Assembly (NCBI GenBank): GCA_029204225.1
Contig: MU832115.1
Coordinates: forward strand, 64,001-86,668
Length of the DNA stretch: 22,668 nt
Source: Diphasiastrum complanatum
Taxonomy: Eukaryota; Streptophyta; Lycopodiopsida; Lycopodiales; Lycopodiaceae
Direction: 5' to 3'
A program made the position numbers and the translations under genes. The notes under the pieces were generated by a model, which saw only the letters and a list, made by a program, of their open reading frames with translations, made no database searches and was not told the DNA's origin. Within the stretch, counting starts at the first letter, position 1, and each line of letters begins with the position of its first letter. Shown piece by piece: positions 9,501 to 17,517 of this stretch.

Positions 9501-10831
9501 ACAGGTATCACATCCTTTTCTTGATTTTTGATTGACATTCTTATCGTCCTCCTGAATGATACATTAGGGCTGTTCTTGTATGATTATTGTATTTGATTGG
9601 CTGAAGCACAGCCCACTGTACCAACGCTAATGGCTAAATGGATCCATCATATTTGCATATACGCTTGACCGTATTTCTTCGTGACTGTCAATCTGTTCAA
9701 GAATTCATGAAGGTGGCTGTCACTATAGAATCACCATCCATACCAATCGTTGACGCAACTACAAATAAAACGCAAACTAGCTTTTTTCGTCTTCCAAGTC
9801 TCCCACTACAGGATGCTGATAACGTTTTGTTGGTGAATACTACACTTGCCCCTAAGAATAGGTGCAGGTTGAAGGAAATAAAACTTTCTAGATAAAAGAA
9901 TTAGTTCAAGGTAGACATGTCTTACATCTGTAGCTCTTTTGAGTCTCACAATAATGGGAAATGACGGAAGTTGATTGAGATAGTATCCTTACAGCAAAGA
10001 ACATTGGAAAAGGTTGCTGAGGATTGTAAAAAAAAGGAGCATATCTGTTATTATGGAGGAAGTTTTGCATTGCAGGACTTTGTAACCACCCAAACAAGGA
10101 TAATAGTTCAAATAGAGTTCATGGATTATTGTCATTAGTTGGAAGAAACTTGTTTGTATCAAGATGCAGAGCACAATTTCTATGCGAGTGATGTCTGTCA
10201 CCTACAAATAACAAGAATATTTAGCATCAAGTTCTCCACTAAGATCCTAGTAGATTTGCTAAATGACTCAGGAAAGGCTGAATTTAAGCTGAATTTTGCA
10301 AGTATTGGAAAGGCAAAGGAAGCAGAAGATCTTACAATTCAATGCATTGGCAGGAGTGGTTATGGAAGGTGGGGAATGGAGTGCATGTGCAATGGACGCA
10401 CAGGTGGCATGTTCAAGGCCAAAATATTCATGGGACCAACATTTTATCAGCGTTTAATACATATGGCTCAAGATAAACTAAAGTGGCGCAGGACAGGACC
10501 CGTTCACCCCCTGACGCGCCAGCCGGTGGCTGATCGGAAAAGGCATGGTGGTGTGAAGTTTGGAGAAATGGAGCGGGATTGTATGGTTGCACATGGAGCA
10601 GCTGCAACTCTTCAAGAGAGACTGTTTTATTTGAGCGACTACTATTTTGTGCATGTTTGTAATGACTGCCATATGATGGCCAGCACAGATTCGACAAGAG
10701 TTCCTCATTGTCGATTCTGTAGAAGCAAGAAGAATATTGTGAGGGTGAATATACCTTATGCATGCAAGCTGCTCATTCAGGAGCTTTTTAGCATGGGCAT
10801 AGCGTTGCGTCTTTTTTGTGAACCATGCTAA
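3094..10831 (+). CDS. NRPD2: Second-largest subunit of RNA polymerases IV/V (NRPD2/NRPE2-like)
   Basis: The CDS is join(3094..3576, 4002..4196, 5166..6148, 7659..7953, 8294..9504, 10354..10831): 3,645 bases, 1,214 residues, all introns GT-AG and the frame intact, against about 1,170 residues for Arabidopsis NRPD2. The product is an RPB2-family subunit that forms half of the polymerase cleft. In plants the Pol IV/V form serves nuclear RNA-directed DNA methylation: Pol IV makes siRNA precursors and Pol V makes scaffold transcripts. The Pol IV/V assignment rests on SSMHGQKG (976-983), where Pol II has a form like SRHGQKG, together with QEDSI (842-846), HPLTRQPVADRKR (1107-1119) and C-terminal QELFSMGI (1198-1205). 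A zinc site is formed by C1158, C1161, C1175 and C1178. The ATG at 3094 is the first in its frame to give the conserved N-terminal domain. Splice sites are inferred by homology. Flanking DNA is transposon-rich. Confidence 0.93.
3418..3483 (+). repeat. 21-bp in-frame coding repeat (GTSKDKA) in exon 1
   Basis: Two exact 20-base matches at 3427-3446 and 3448-3467 are 21 bases apart, followed by a partial third unit from 3472. They encode GTSKDKA, GTSKDKA and a related GPSK, inside a Lys/Ser/Ala-rich linker. Because the period is a multiple of three, copy-number change would keep the frame. Confidence 0.85.
3577..4001 (+). other. NRPD2-like intron 1
   Basis: The 425-base intron has donor GTAGCC and acceptor CTTGCAG. 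It is T-rich and no further feature was seen in it. Confidence 0.8.
4002..4196 (+). CDS. NRPD2: NRPD2-like exon 2: protrusion
   Basis: The exon encodes residues 162-226 in phase 0 at both ends. It carries IGKIPVMVKSQFC (184-196) and DMGGYFIVKGAEK (214-226), both strongly conserved in RPB2-family protrusion domains. The second runs straight into VIIAQEE of exon 3, matching the family's KVFIAQE-type block and supporting the splice junction. Confidence 0.9.
4197..5165 (+). other. NRPD2-like intron 2
   Basis: The 969-base intron has donor GTACAG and acceptor CTGCAG. Its first third holds an antisense copia integrase remnant, listed separately. The remainder is AT-rich with nothing recognised. 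Confidence 0.8.
4292..4566 (-). pseudogene. Copia retrotransposon integrase fragment, antisense in intron 2
   Basis: Read on the minus strand, this piece encodes the Ty1/copia integrase core in three successive frames. First comes an N-terminal piece with VTFIDDFGRYTW, then LLKSKYELFDVLFKFK, then IKCLRLDNGGEYIS followed by FKDFC. The aspartates in FIDDF and RLDNGGEY fit the first two acidic residues of the DDE triad. A stop and two frame changes show decay. I see no LTR beside it. It is an old truncated insertion opposite to the host gene. Confidence 0.85.
5166..6148 (+). CDS. NRPD2: NRPD2-like exon 3: protrusion, lobe and fork
   Basis: The exon encodes residues 227-553 and two bases of codon 554. 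It opens with VIIAQEELYLQRIW, crosses the lobe with FIMFRALGVTTDKE and FFLGYMVHSL (both typical of NRPD2), and reaches NKRLDLVGQL. It ends with YIDPSIITNGFKTAFSTGNW and GVVATLSRTNP, the fork region, and the closing GDARYP. The fork block closely matches the Pol IV/V form. The acceptor is CTGCAG and the donor is GTAAGT. Confidence 0.93.
6149..7658 (+). other. NRPD2-like intron 3
   Basis: This is the longest intron, 1,510 bases, with donor GTAAGT and acceptor ACTGCAG. A GC-richer block at about 6750-7260 stands out and carries short open frames on both strands (for example 6949-7140 plus). Nothing in them is recognisable, and it may be an old repeat insertion. The reading frame upstream of exon 4 (7555-7658) is open but has no homology. 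Confidence 0.7.
7659..7953 (+). CDS. NRPD2: NRPD2-like exon 4: fork to external domains
   Basis: One base completes Pro554, then residues 555-652 follow. GRICPVDTPDGENCGLV (560-576) is the very conserved block found in all RPB2-family subunits, with the Pol IV/V-like DTPDGEN. Further on, LNGKWVGV marks the external domain. The residues just before the block read NFSQYG, where many relatives have a form like HPSHWG. The splice is nonetheless supported by exact codon completion across the junction. Confidence 0.88.
7954..8293 (+). other. NRPD2-like intron 4
   Basis: The 340-base intron has donor GTATAT and acceptor TTTTGCAG. Its last 219 bases happen to be open in the frame of exon 5, but that stretch has no conserved motif, whereas splicing at 8293 restores the homologous join before EVKIYTDSGR. 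Confidence 0.8.
8294..9504 (+). CDS. NRPD2: NRPD2-like exon 5: external and hybrid-binding domains
   Basis: The exon encodes residues 653-1055 and two bases of codon 1056. EVKIYTDSGRILRPLLIVEN (663-682) is the external-domain block. YTHCELHPSFILG and VIPFPNHNQSSR follow, then the hybrid-binding domain with GYNQEDSIIMNQSS (839-852), VRLKHTEKG (934-942), GDKFSSMHGQKGILG (972-986) and DIIINPHAFPSRQTLGQ (1004-1020). The NQED aspartate belongs to the active-centre face. The SSMHGQKG form is the clearest sign of a Pol IV/V rather than a Pol II subunit. Confidence 0.94.
9505..10353 (+). other. NRPD2-like intron 5
   Basis: The 849-base intron has donor GTATCA and acceptor TTGGCAG. An open frame at 9638-9895 has no recognisable motif. 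The 5' half of the open frame that leads into exon 6 (from 10139) is also non-homologous and taken as intron. Confidence 0.75.
10354..10831 (+). CDS. NRPD2: NRPD2-like exon 6: hybrid-binding end, clamp and zinc site
   Basis: One base completes Arg1056, giving LHR|SGYGRWG, which matches the family's HRAGFSRWG-type join. CNGRTGG, FMGPTFYQRL (1081-1090) and the block 1104-1128 with GPVHPLTRQPVADRKR and VKFGEMER are universal in the family. A zinc ribbon with two CxxC pairs (1158/1161 and 1175/1178) precedes ACKLLIQELFSMGI and a short tail ending CEPC before the TAA at 10829-10831. Confidence 0.93.
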
Positions 10832-11755
10832 GGTGTAAAATACAAACAATGCTTAGTATGGCCTCTTCTGTATATTTATGAAGCATTTGAAAGCCATTCC
10901 GACGATTGATGAATGGAGTGCATTTAGAAGGAAGCTTTTCTGTATCTATGTAGTCAGTTCCTTTTAAGTAGTTTTCAGCAGTTCAGGTTTGTTCATCAAT
11001 GTTGAGGAATTCTCAAGTAACTTGAAGTGCCAGCCATAAAACTTGCATAAGTTATATTTGTTGCAATGTAAAACGTATTACACAAAATGTTGCACTCTTT
11101 GGCAAACATACTGTTGAATGGCTACCAGGTTGGGTAGCATGTGACATGTGCTAGGGTTATCAATCTTAGAGGCCAGCCATCCATTTTGATTGAATCATAT
11201 TTTGTTTATCCTTTATTTGGTCGAAATCAGAGACTTTGCTTTTTGGCTTGAACACTCTTTGCATTTGTACCTTGACATCGCAACAGCTCTCATTGGTGCA
11301 ATGTACTAATGAGAGCTGCATTCAACAGAGGGCAGCGATGTTTGTTACAAAGACCTACCAGCAAAAGGTGTCAATGCATGCAAACTGCATCTTAATGGTT
11401 GTACCTGTTTTTTCAGTTGCAGTCACATGATCCTAGTTCAAGGCGCTAGATTCATTATTTCATATCTCAACTCACCTGATCGGTCGTTGCTAGATTATTT
11501 GCTGAAAATCAATATCCCACATTTCACTTTTTGATGAATACCTGGATAAGAGGTGCATCACGAAGAAAAGCTTTCGCGCACCATCAAAGCTCTTAAATCT
11601 TCAGAATAATTTGTTGCTTGTCATCCAAGCTTGAAAGGATTACTATCAAACTAGCACGTTTCAATGCAGTTTACAAGTGATGGAATGATCGTTCATTGTG
11701 TAAGTGAAATGGATATGCCTTCGATTGAAATAATGTGTTTTGTACACAGCCAGTT
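10832..11755 (+). other. 3' untranslated and downstream region of the NRPD2-like gene
   Basis: AT-rich sequence with no gene seen. The 3' untranslated region must lie in the first few hundred bases, but no canonical AATAAA occurs until 11764, so the poly(A) site probably uses a variant signal. A short open frame at 11236-11430 has no recognisable features. Confidence 0.5.
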
Positions 11756-11893
11756 CAATGTTGAATAAAACTTAACGGGGATGGCTTAGTTTCGTTAGCT
11801 GGGCATCCACAGTTTCTTTTGGTCCCAAGTTCGAGGCCCCCCCCCCCCCCCCCCCCCCCCCCCTTCTAAAACTAGGGAGCAATGTTGAATAAA
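11756..11893 (+). mobile_element. Short tRNA-derived SINE-like insertion with 14-bp target duplication
   Basis: The exact 14-base repeat CAATGTTGAATAAA lies at 11756-11769 and 11880-11893 and brackets a 110-base insert. The insert begins like a tRNA gene. An A-box-like TGGCTTAGTTTCG (11782-11794) is followed 33 bases later by a B-box-like AGTTCGAGGCC (11828-11838), the spacing expected for an internal RNA polymerase III promoter. It then runs into 27 C residues (11837-11863) and a short tail ending in AGGGAG. Plant tRNA-derived SINEs make such duplications but are usually longer with A- or T-rich tails, so this one is truncated, minimal or altered by C-run expansion. No acceptor stem pairs, so it is not a working tRNA gene. 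Confidence 0.72.
11837..11863 (+). repeat. C27 homopolymer inside the SINE-like insert
   Basis: Twenty-seven consecutive C residues directly follow the B-box-like sequence. A run this long is unusual in AT-rich plant DNA and its true length is uncertain because such runs slip in sequencing and replication. Confidence 0.9.
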
Positions 11894-13261
11894 TCCGGTG
11901 TTATGAAGAGGAGCTCATCTTTACCACTACAATTTTAAGCTACAACAATCCAATATCTAGTTTTGATTGACATCTTTAACATTTCAAAGCACATAAAGTG
12001 TTAAAAAGTGTATTATAATTTGTCCAATGTAAGCTTGTTGGGCCCAAAAGAAATTATTAGCTTAAAAAATAAAGGTGGTTTGCTTCTAGTTAGTAAAGAT
12101 ATGGGCAATTATTGATAAATTTCAAATATCATATTTGCACTTGAAACGGATACAAGGCTTACCAAAAAACAATTATTTTAAATTTTTGCAATATCGGTTT
12201 CGAGCGCTTTTGTTTGATTTGTGAAAATCAACAACCTATTTTGTGCTTGAATTTGATATAGACGGACAAACTTGCTTGTTTGAAAATTGTGTTGTGAGAT
12301 AATATGCTACAATAATTGGACACATAAAAAAGAGAAGCCATTATTAAGAACCTTGTATAATTATAATACATAATTCATAATTGTTTTGTATAGTAAACAT
12401 TTGTGCGTTTCAATTTTTGAAGTATAATAATTGCATGCTATACTCATCTTCACTTTGAGTTTTAAGTGTTCTACATTGGATCTTTTATCTATGTGATAAA
12501 CTATTTCTTCTATCCATCATATTCAACTTTGCGGGCACATAACTCACTAGTCTCATATAGACCTCAAATCCAATTCTCTTGACTCACAAAATGGATTCTG
12601 ATTTTGACTTTGATAATGGATATGAAAGTCAATTCAAAATATGAGAAATATTATGAGTAATGTGATTATGAAGATCAATAAGTTGAATCTTTGGGCTAGA
12701 TGGTAGAGACTTGAAAGGGATGGATTATGGATACAGTGTACATAGAGCAAGGGGTCATAGATGGGATGGTGAAAGTAGAGATCTAGGTTAGTACTTAGAA
12801 TTAGAAACTTTGGTCTTAGGGAATACATAATCAATTTTGGATGATGTTCATTCAAGGTTCAATGAATCATGATTCACGATCTATGTCTATTAACTTCTTT
12901 CAGTCCTAATGTTGGCATTTCATTTCAATTTTGTATGTGCACATTGCACTCTACATTGTCAATGTCTATGTCCACTGATTCTAAAATCCACTCAGCATTT
13001 TATCATAATATGTATTATATAATTTGATGAAACTTGAATGTTGACAATTTCATGGACTCACAATTGAAACATGAGTCTAATTTAGAATTTATAATGAATC
13101 TAAAATCTACTGAGGGCTTAACCTAGGAGTGCGTTTAATTTTGTGGAGAGAGGAATCAATGGGTGAAAAAAGATGGATAATTAGTGTCTACTTAGATCTC
13201 ATAAGCATTAGAGAAGTTCCCGTAGTTAGAAGGGCCGTTTGTCAAGAATTTTTTTTTCTTC
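11894..13261. other. AT-rich intergenic DNA, no gene seen
   Basis: Stops are dense in all frames. Open frames such as 12634-12855 minus and 13129-13320 plus are short, biased toward AT-rich codons and unlike any family I know. Confidence 0.5.
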
Positions 13262-13273
13262 GGCTTTTTATGT

Positions 13274-13595
13274 CCATGTTGACAAAATTTTACAGCAAAT
13301 TCAATCCCAATCAATCCTAAAAGTGATGGAGGATGCACAAATCAAAGATCTAGATCCAAACTATGAGCTAGAGTCAAGACTAGTTACTAGCTAATTTTTT
13401 GGCATTTAACTCCACAATAGGCACATAGATTTGATCAAATACATGCGCCTATTGTGGAGTTAAATGCCAAATTAGCTAGTTTTGGTAACTAGTCTTGATT
13501 CTAGCTTGTAGTTTGGATCTACATCTTTGATTTGTGCATCCTCCATCACTTTTAGGATTGATTGGGATTGAATTTGTTGTAAAATTTTGTCATGG
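13274..13595. repeat. 322-bp near-perfect palindrome of two head-to-head LTR ends
   Basis: Left arm 13274-13434 and right arm 13435-13595 are reverse complements with only a handful of mismatches and small indels. The centre is the perfect palindrome ATTTGATCAAAT (13429-13440), so there is essentially no loop. The right arm ends in TGTCA at 13592 followed by a primer-binding site, so it is the 3' end of a copia LTR. The left arm starts TGACAAAAT at 13280, the inverted form of that end. Left of it, GGCT plus a T run and ATGTCCATG may be a decayed inverted primer site. Confidence 0.88.
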
Positions 13596-13605
13596 CATCA
13601 GAGCC
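13593..13605 (+). promoter_or_regulatory. Primer-binding site of the first copia element
   Basis: TGGCATCAGAGCC directly follows an LTR-like end in CA. It differs by one base from TGGTATCAGAGC, the sequence complementary to the 3' end of plant initiator tRNA-Met and used by most plant copia elements. Confidence 0.85.
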
Positions 13606-14475
13606 TAATCAAAAGTGAGCTTTAGATTTGATTTTAAGCTTAGATCCTAGATTTGAAAAGTATTGGCTTTGTACTTGCTACTAGTTGTTAATCTAGTGAT
13701 TGTACCTCCAAATTTGGCTTTATTTGAGTGAAAATAGATCAAAGGGAACTTGTTTTGTTGAGCTATAGCTGTAGGAACTAAGATTGACCCATTTCCATTC
13801 AACCAAAGCAAATTAGAAAGTTTTTATGGAATAAGGAATTGTCTTCTATAGATGATAAAATCAAAGATGATGAATTAGTTCAAATCATTTAGCAGGGTTC
13901 ACTGTTGGAGAGACCGCTGAGAATGGGCGAAGGCAGGGACAGGCAAAACAGGATTCGAATGCCACTACTTTTTAGAAACTTGGATCAGCCATTTGAGAGC
14001 TTAATTAGGTCATTCTTAGGCTTCTTAAGGTCCTAAAATACACCTTTTAGATTCAGATCAAGTGTTTTGATGTTTTCTTCATCAAGAAATGCAAAGCTAG
14101 TGAAAATTGTGTTTCTATTCTACTCGGTTTTGCATAGGTTTGTGATTGATTATGGCAATGTGATTCAACCTGAATTTAAAAGGATTTATTTGTAAGACAT
14201 TTGTGTGTTATAAAGTGCTTTTGGTTCAATATAGGTGGATTCACCCTTCTTGTGAAGTTGAGATCAATGAGAAGACTAGTTTTGATCAAATCTATAGTAA
14301 ATTGAGCTAGGTTTGGTTCTAGTTTGGATCTTGAAGATAGAGAAAGCTCAAGATCACCTTAGATCTTGTTGAGAAATCAAAGATTGATTCATCTCAAGTC
14401 CCAAATAGAGTGTAATAGCTACATATCTTGTACAATCTATCTTGTTTCATTGAATCTATCTTCCTATTATTGAAG

Positions 14476-14583
14476 ATGGCATCCATAAGTTCATATCTTT
14501 TGGATTCTAGTGATAGATTGAACTCTTCAAATTATTCAATTTGGAAGTTAAGAATGGAATCCATCCTTATCATGCAAGATTAA
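14476..14583 (+). pseudogene. gag N-terminal fragment of copia element 1
   Basis: An ATG-started frame of 35 residues is collinear with residues 1-35 of the gag at 17518 (shared MASI, YLLD, NYSIWK and IMQD). It ends at a TAA created in a local repeat. It is only the opening of the gag (UBN2-type) domain and cannot be functional. Confidence 0.85.
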
Positions 14584-14630
14584 GAATGGAATCCATCCTT
14601 ATTCAAGATTAAGAATGGAATCCATCCTTA
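14549..14630 (+). repeat. Three tandem copies of a 21-22-base gag segment
   Basis: TAAGAATGGAATCCATCCTTA occurs at 14549, 14581 and 14610, separated by short CAAGAT-containing spacers. The repeat sits exactly where gag sequence breaks off and post-protease sequence begins, so it probably formed during the deletion, for example by template switching. Confidence 0.88.
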
Positions 14631-14631
14631 A

Positions 14632-14935
14632 TTAGGTAGTTCTCAACTCACACCTTATGTAGGACCTATAAAGTCCATTTTTACAACAAATGATCATGAA
14701 TGTAAAGTTACAGAATGTGGGATCCATTCTCTTATATTTAGGATCTTCCAAGAAGACTAAGATAGATGGTGTTCTCTTCATTCCAAACATCACTAAGAAT
14801 TTGCTTAGTGTTATCATGGTTTCATTGTGGAGTTCTCTACTAATATATGCAACATCAAAAAGAATGGGAAGATCATAGCAAGAGGAAGAAGGTTTGGGAT
14901 GTTGTTTAAGCTTGATGCTTTTGTTAATCCTAACC
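14632..14935 (+). pseudogene. Post-protease / GAG-pre-integrase fragment of copia element 1
   Basis: The fragment parallels 18499-18745 of the second element: GPIKSI, then a CK-containing stretch, SSKK(T/I), then IDGVLFIPNITKNLLSV (matching IEGVLYIPTITKNLLSV), then an N-K-G-K-I segment. Frame breaks separate the pieces. It extends a little further into the pre-integrase region than the second element does. Confidence 0.75.
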
Positions 14936-15159
14936 CATTAGGGGAAGTATGGGCTCAAAATGGGCCCTTTAAGTCACTTTAGAGAGAGGTTACGTAGAGA
15001 GCAAATGCAAACCTGTAACTTCTGGTCGTCGTTTTTTGAGTTTCCGGCCTTGCCCGACGTTTAACTAGTATGGTTAATTTCAGACAATAGTTAGTTAAGC
15101 ATGAGATGTAATAACTTATCTTCATGCTCGTTCCAAAATTCGAGACTAGAGCTTTAAGA
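14936..15159. other. Unassigned DNA between copia element 1 and the decayed gene
   Basis: No reading frame or repeat boundary is recognised here. The 3' edge of copia element 1 is not defined because no 3' LTR is seen. Confidence 0.4.
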
Positions 15160-15283
15160 CTGAAAATCTTGGTATGCTCAATGCAAAAACTGAAGCGGAA
15201 GTGGCAGAACTTTTGAAATCACTGTATGCTTATAGTGAAATATGAGGCGGGACGATTTTTCAATGTGACATAAACATTACAAA
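15160..15283 (+). pseudogene. Possible upstream exon of the decayed unknown gene
   Basis: A frame with a coding look (LNAKTEAEVAELLKSLYAYSE) runs to a TGA and, past that stop, to GTIFQCDINITK before a donor-like GTAAGG at 15284. An acceptor-like TTGTAG at 15347 would join it to the next segment, CTTTTAACAATGG. This is weak evidence based only on codon appearance and splice-like sites. Confidence 0.3.
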
Positions 15284-15337
15284 AGTAAGGTATGCTAGAT
15301 CTAATCATATTGATTTATTGTAGTTTGATGCATTTAC

Positions 15338-15960
15338 ATGATTGTAGCTTTTAACAATGGCAATGTTCCATTTGCATGTTGCTCTTTCGACGAGAAAAAT
15401 GCAAAAGTTGTAGAGAATGATGCTGCAATAGTTAGAGAATTGAGAATGAATAATCATATGAATATAGATTTGTGGGTGGATGGATCAATTTATCCTAATG
15501 ATCCAGCTACTAATTTGTGTCCAGATTTTAAGTCCGTAACTCATCTTCTCAAATATGTATGTGAAGGAAATAGCGGATTACTTGGATATTGTCAAAGCTT
15601 GCATGATATTGGAATGCATAGCATATCTTGTCTTTATCAACAATTAAAGTTTGCTAATCAACAATTGCAACGTGCAAATCAACAATTGCTTCATTATGTG
15701 CAACACATTAGTGCTGAAAACAATGCACTCAAGAATGCTATGTCAGAGTTGAATGCTATAGTCACCACTCTTCGAGGATCAAACCAAGAAATTTTAGAAT
15801 CATGGAAAAGTTGCGATCCGAGAGTTTAAAATCTATTGTTGATATAAAAGTTATCAATAAGGCAATGATGAAGCAAAAAAGAAAGAGAGTACCGATGAAG
15901 AATATTGATGATTTATCTACACATAGCGGCAATCTGAAAAAAAAGAATTCGAGCATTCAA
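15338..15960 (+). pseudogene. 5' part of a decayed, unrecognised transposon-like gene
   Basis: A 163-residue open frame (15338-15829) has normal-looking composition, including ENDAAIVRELRMNN, LWVDGSIYPNDPATNLCPDF and a coiled-coil heptad region at residues 101-121 with QQL repeated every seven residues. Near 15800 the sense continues in the +1-shifted frame as EKLRSESLKSIVDIKVINKA and a basic KQKRKR stretch, ending SSIQ at a donor GTATGT (15961). The single frame change points to decay. The first ATG may not be the true start. I do not recognise the family. Confidence 0.55.
15638..15700 (+). repeat. Three 21-bp coding units forming a heptad repeat
   Basis: Units at 15638, 15659 and 15680 each begin CAACAATT and encode QQL-x-x-A-N-like heptads (QQLKFAN, QQLQRAN, QQLLHYV). 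Leucine every seventh residue suggests a short coiled coil for oligomerisation. Confidence 0.8.
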
Positions 15961-16020
15961 GTATGTTGTCATATAAATTGTTTATTTGATTTGTATATGT
16001 CATTTAAGTTTGATTTGCAC

Positions 16021-16025
16021 TTGAT
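16021..16025 (+). repeat. Target-site duplication, left copy
   Basis: TTGAT precedes the 5' LTR and is repeated immediately after the 3' LTR. Five bases is the standard length for copia integrases. Confidence 0.85.
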
Positions 16026-16706
16026 TCTTAAAAATTCACAATTCTAGCTTGACTAGTTTTGGTCATATGACTTGTAAATAGTTAGATGGTCATGATGTGG
16101 CTTGTCACACGTGCCAAATAGCATAGGATTCCATTCATAAGGATGTTCTCAAGTAGACCTAAGTGTTAGAACCTTTGGAATGAGTCCAAATTATGCTTAG
16201 ATACAAGGGAGAAAAAATAGGAGCTATTTTTGGTAATTTTTGCATTGTTGAGGGATCTCCAAGATTCCAACCCTAACTTGGTAGGGATGAAAGATCCACC
16301 AAAATTAGCATCAGGGATAGGTTTAGGGCTACTCATACCTGCCCAAAACCGTGATGGATCATGTATATATAGGTGATGATATCTCACCAAAATCAATCAA
16401 GCAATTTCATGTTTTTTCTCTCATAATGGTGCAATTGCTCTCTATGTTCATAATTGTTTGAGTACTTGTGATTACTAATGATTATAGGATTGAATGTAGG
16501 TCTGGTGTACAGTACTCAGACTGTGGGAGGCCGTACTTTCACACGTGTGAAGCCTTCTTCAAGGATTTGGGCCAGTTAGTGAGGTTCAAGCATAGATTTT
16601 TGATGGATTTTGATGGTTAACTTGTGCTAATCTTATGAAATCATAATCTATTGTTTCCCTCATCATTTCAAGTGTTTTAGGATCCTTATTTGCTATAATT
16701 TTTACA
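16026..16706 (+). repeat. 5' LTR of copia element 2
   Basis: The 681-base LTR begins TCTTAAAAATTC where the 3' copy begins TGTTAAAAATTC, so the usual TG start has become TC. It ends TTTTTACA directly before the primer site. A TATATATA-like promoter motif lies near 16366-16374. Confidence 0.92.
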
Positions 16707-16719
16707 TGGTATCAGAGCC
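16707..16719 (+). promoter_or_regulatory. Primer-binding site of copia element 2
   Basis: TGGTATCAGAGCC abuts the 5' LTR and is complementary to the 3' end of plant initiator tRNA-Met, the usual primer of plant copia reverse transcription. Confidence 0.93.
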
Positions 16720-17517
16720 TAAAGACTGAAATGAGCTAAATCCTTGGTTTTCATTCAATTTGATCACAATTTTTGATCTAAATCTTGTGTAGATTGGATC
16801 TTAGCATCTAGTATTGATTCTAGAACTCAAAGTGAGTCAAATACATTGGAGATTGGTGTTGTGTGACTTCATTTGCAGGTGTTTAGGTGTCTAAAACCAG
16901 AGGCAAAGTTGAATTCAATTCACATTACCAAGATAGCAAGTTTTGCTTGCTCCAAGCATTGATTTCTAAGCAAGTTTTGGAGGTGATTTCATAGAGGAGG
17001 CTTTCTAGCATTCAAGGAGAGGGAAGATCAGAGTTTTGGGGACTCTTAAAGGCTGTTCTAAGGTGTAGTAGACACCTCCTAAAGTGATTTAGGTTCAGTC
17101 CAACCATTGCTTGACTTATGCACCAAATTAGATCAATTTTTCATCAATTTTGATCATTTTTTGCTTGTGATTGGATAGTAGATTGTGTTGCATCCTCATT
17201 AAGTTCCATTTAGATCTTTTACAAGTGATTTTGGAAGTATATTAGGTTGCTGAAATTCACTCTTGATCAGATCATTTGGAAGCTTTAATGTTCTTTATAG
17301 AAAGAGGGGCAATTCTACTAGTATTGTCTACTTCAATCAAGCAAGTGCATTGTTTCTAGTATTCTATGATTTGATTTTGTTAGAGATCATTCTTAGATCT
17401 TTATAGGAAGTCTATAACTGATCTTTTCAGGTCCCTAAGAAGTGGGATAAGGTAGACCTTCAATCAAATCAATAGAAGTAACCTTCATTTGTGTCAAGTC
17501 CTTGATTAGGAGACTAG
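16720..17517 (+). other. Untranslated leader of copia element 2
   Basis: About 800 bases between primer site and gag have no open frame of note. The length is close to the 870-base leader of element 1, in keeping with a shared family. Confidence 0.7.

Larger units (their letters stand above)
13435..14935 (+). mobile_element. Truncated copia element 1 (LTR end, leader, gag and protease remnants)
   Basis: The element starts with the last 158 bases of an LTR, then the primer site, then an 870-base leader, then a gag start at 14476 encoding about 35 residues (MASISSYLLDSSDRLN and so on) that closely match the intact gag of the second element. After a stop at 14581 the sequence jumps to the region after protease (from about 14632, with GPIKSIF and ECKVT-like segments) and into the GAG-pre-integrase part, ending near KNGKIIARGR and FKLDAF. 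Most of gag and protease, and all of integrase, reverse transcriptase and the 3' LTR, are missing. It is a dead relative of the second element. Confidence 0.8.

Noticed and set aside
10139-10353. Open frame continuous with exon 6 from an upstream ATG
   Set aside because: Only the sequence after TTGGCAG at 10353 is homologous. The codon completed across the splice gives the conserved LHR-GxxRWG block.
11776-11850. A functional tRNA gene
   Set aside because: A- and B-box-like motifs are present, but there is no paired acceptor stem or convincing anticodon arm, and the sequence runs into C27. A SINE head fits better.
16166-16396. Minus-strand open frame repeated at 19938-20177
   Set aside because: It occurs in both LTRs because the LTRs are copies of each other. 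It shows no protein motif and begins and ends at arbitrary points.
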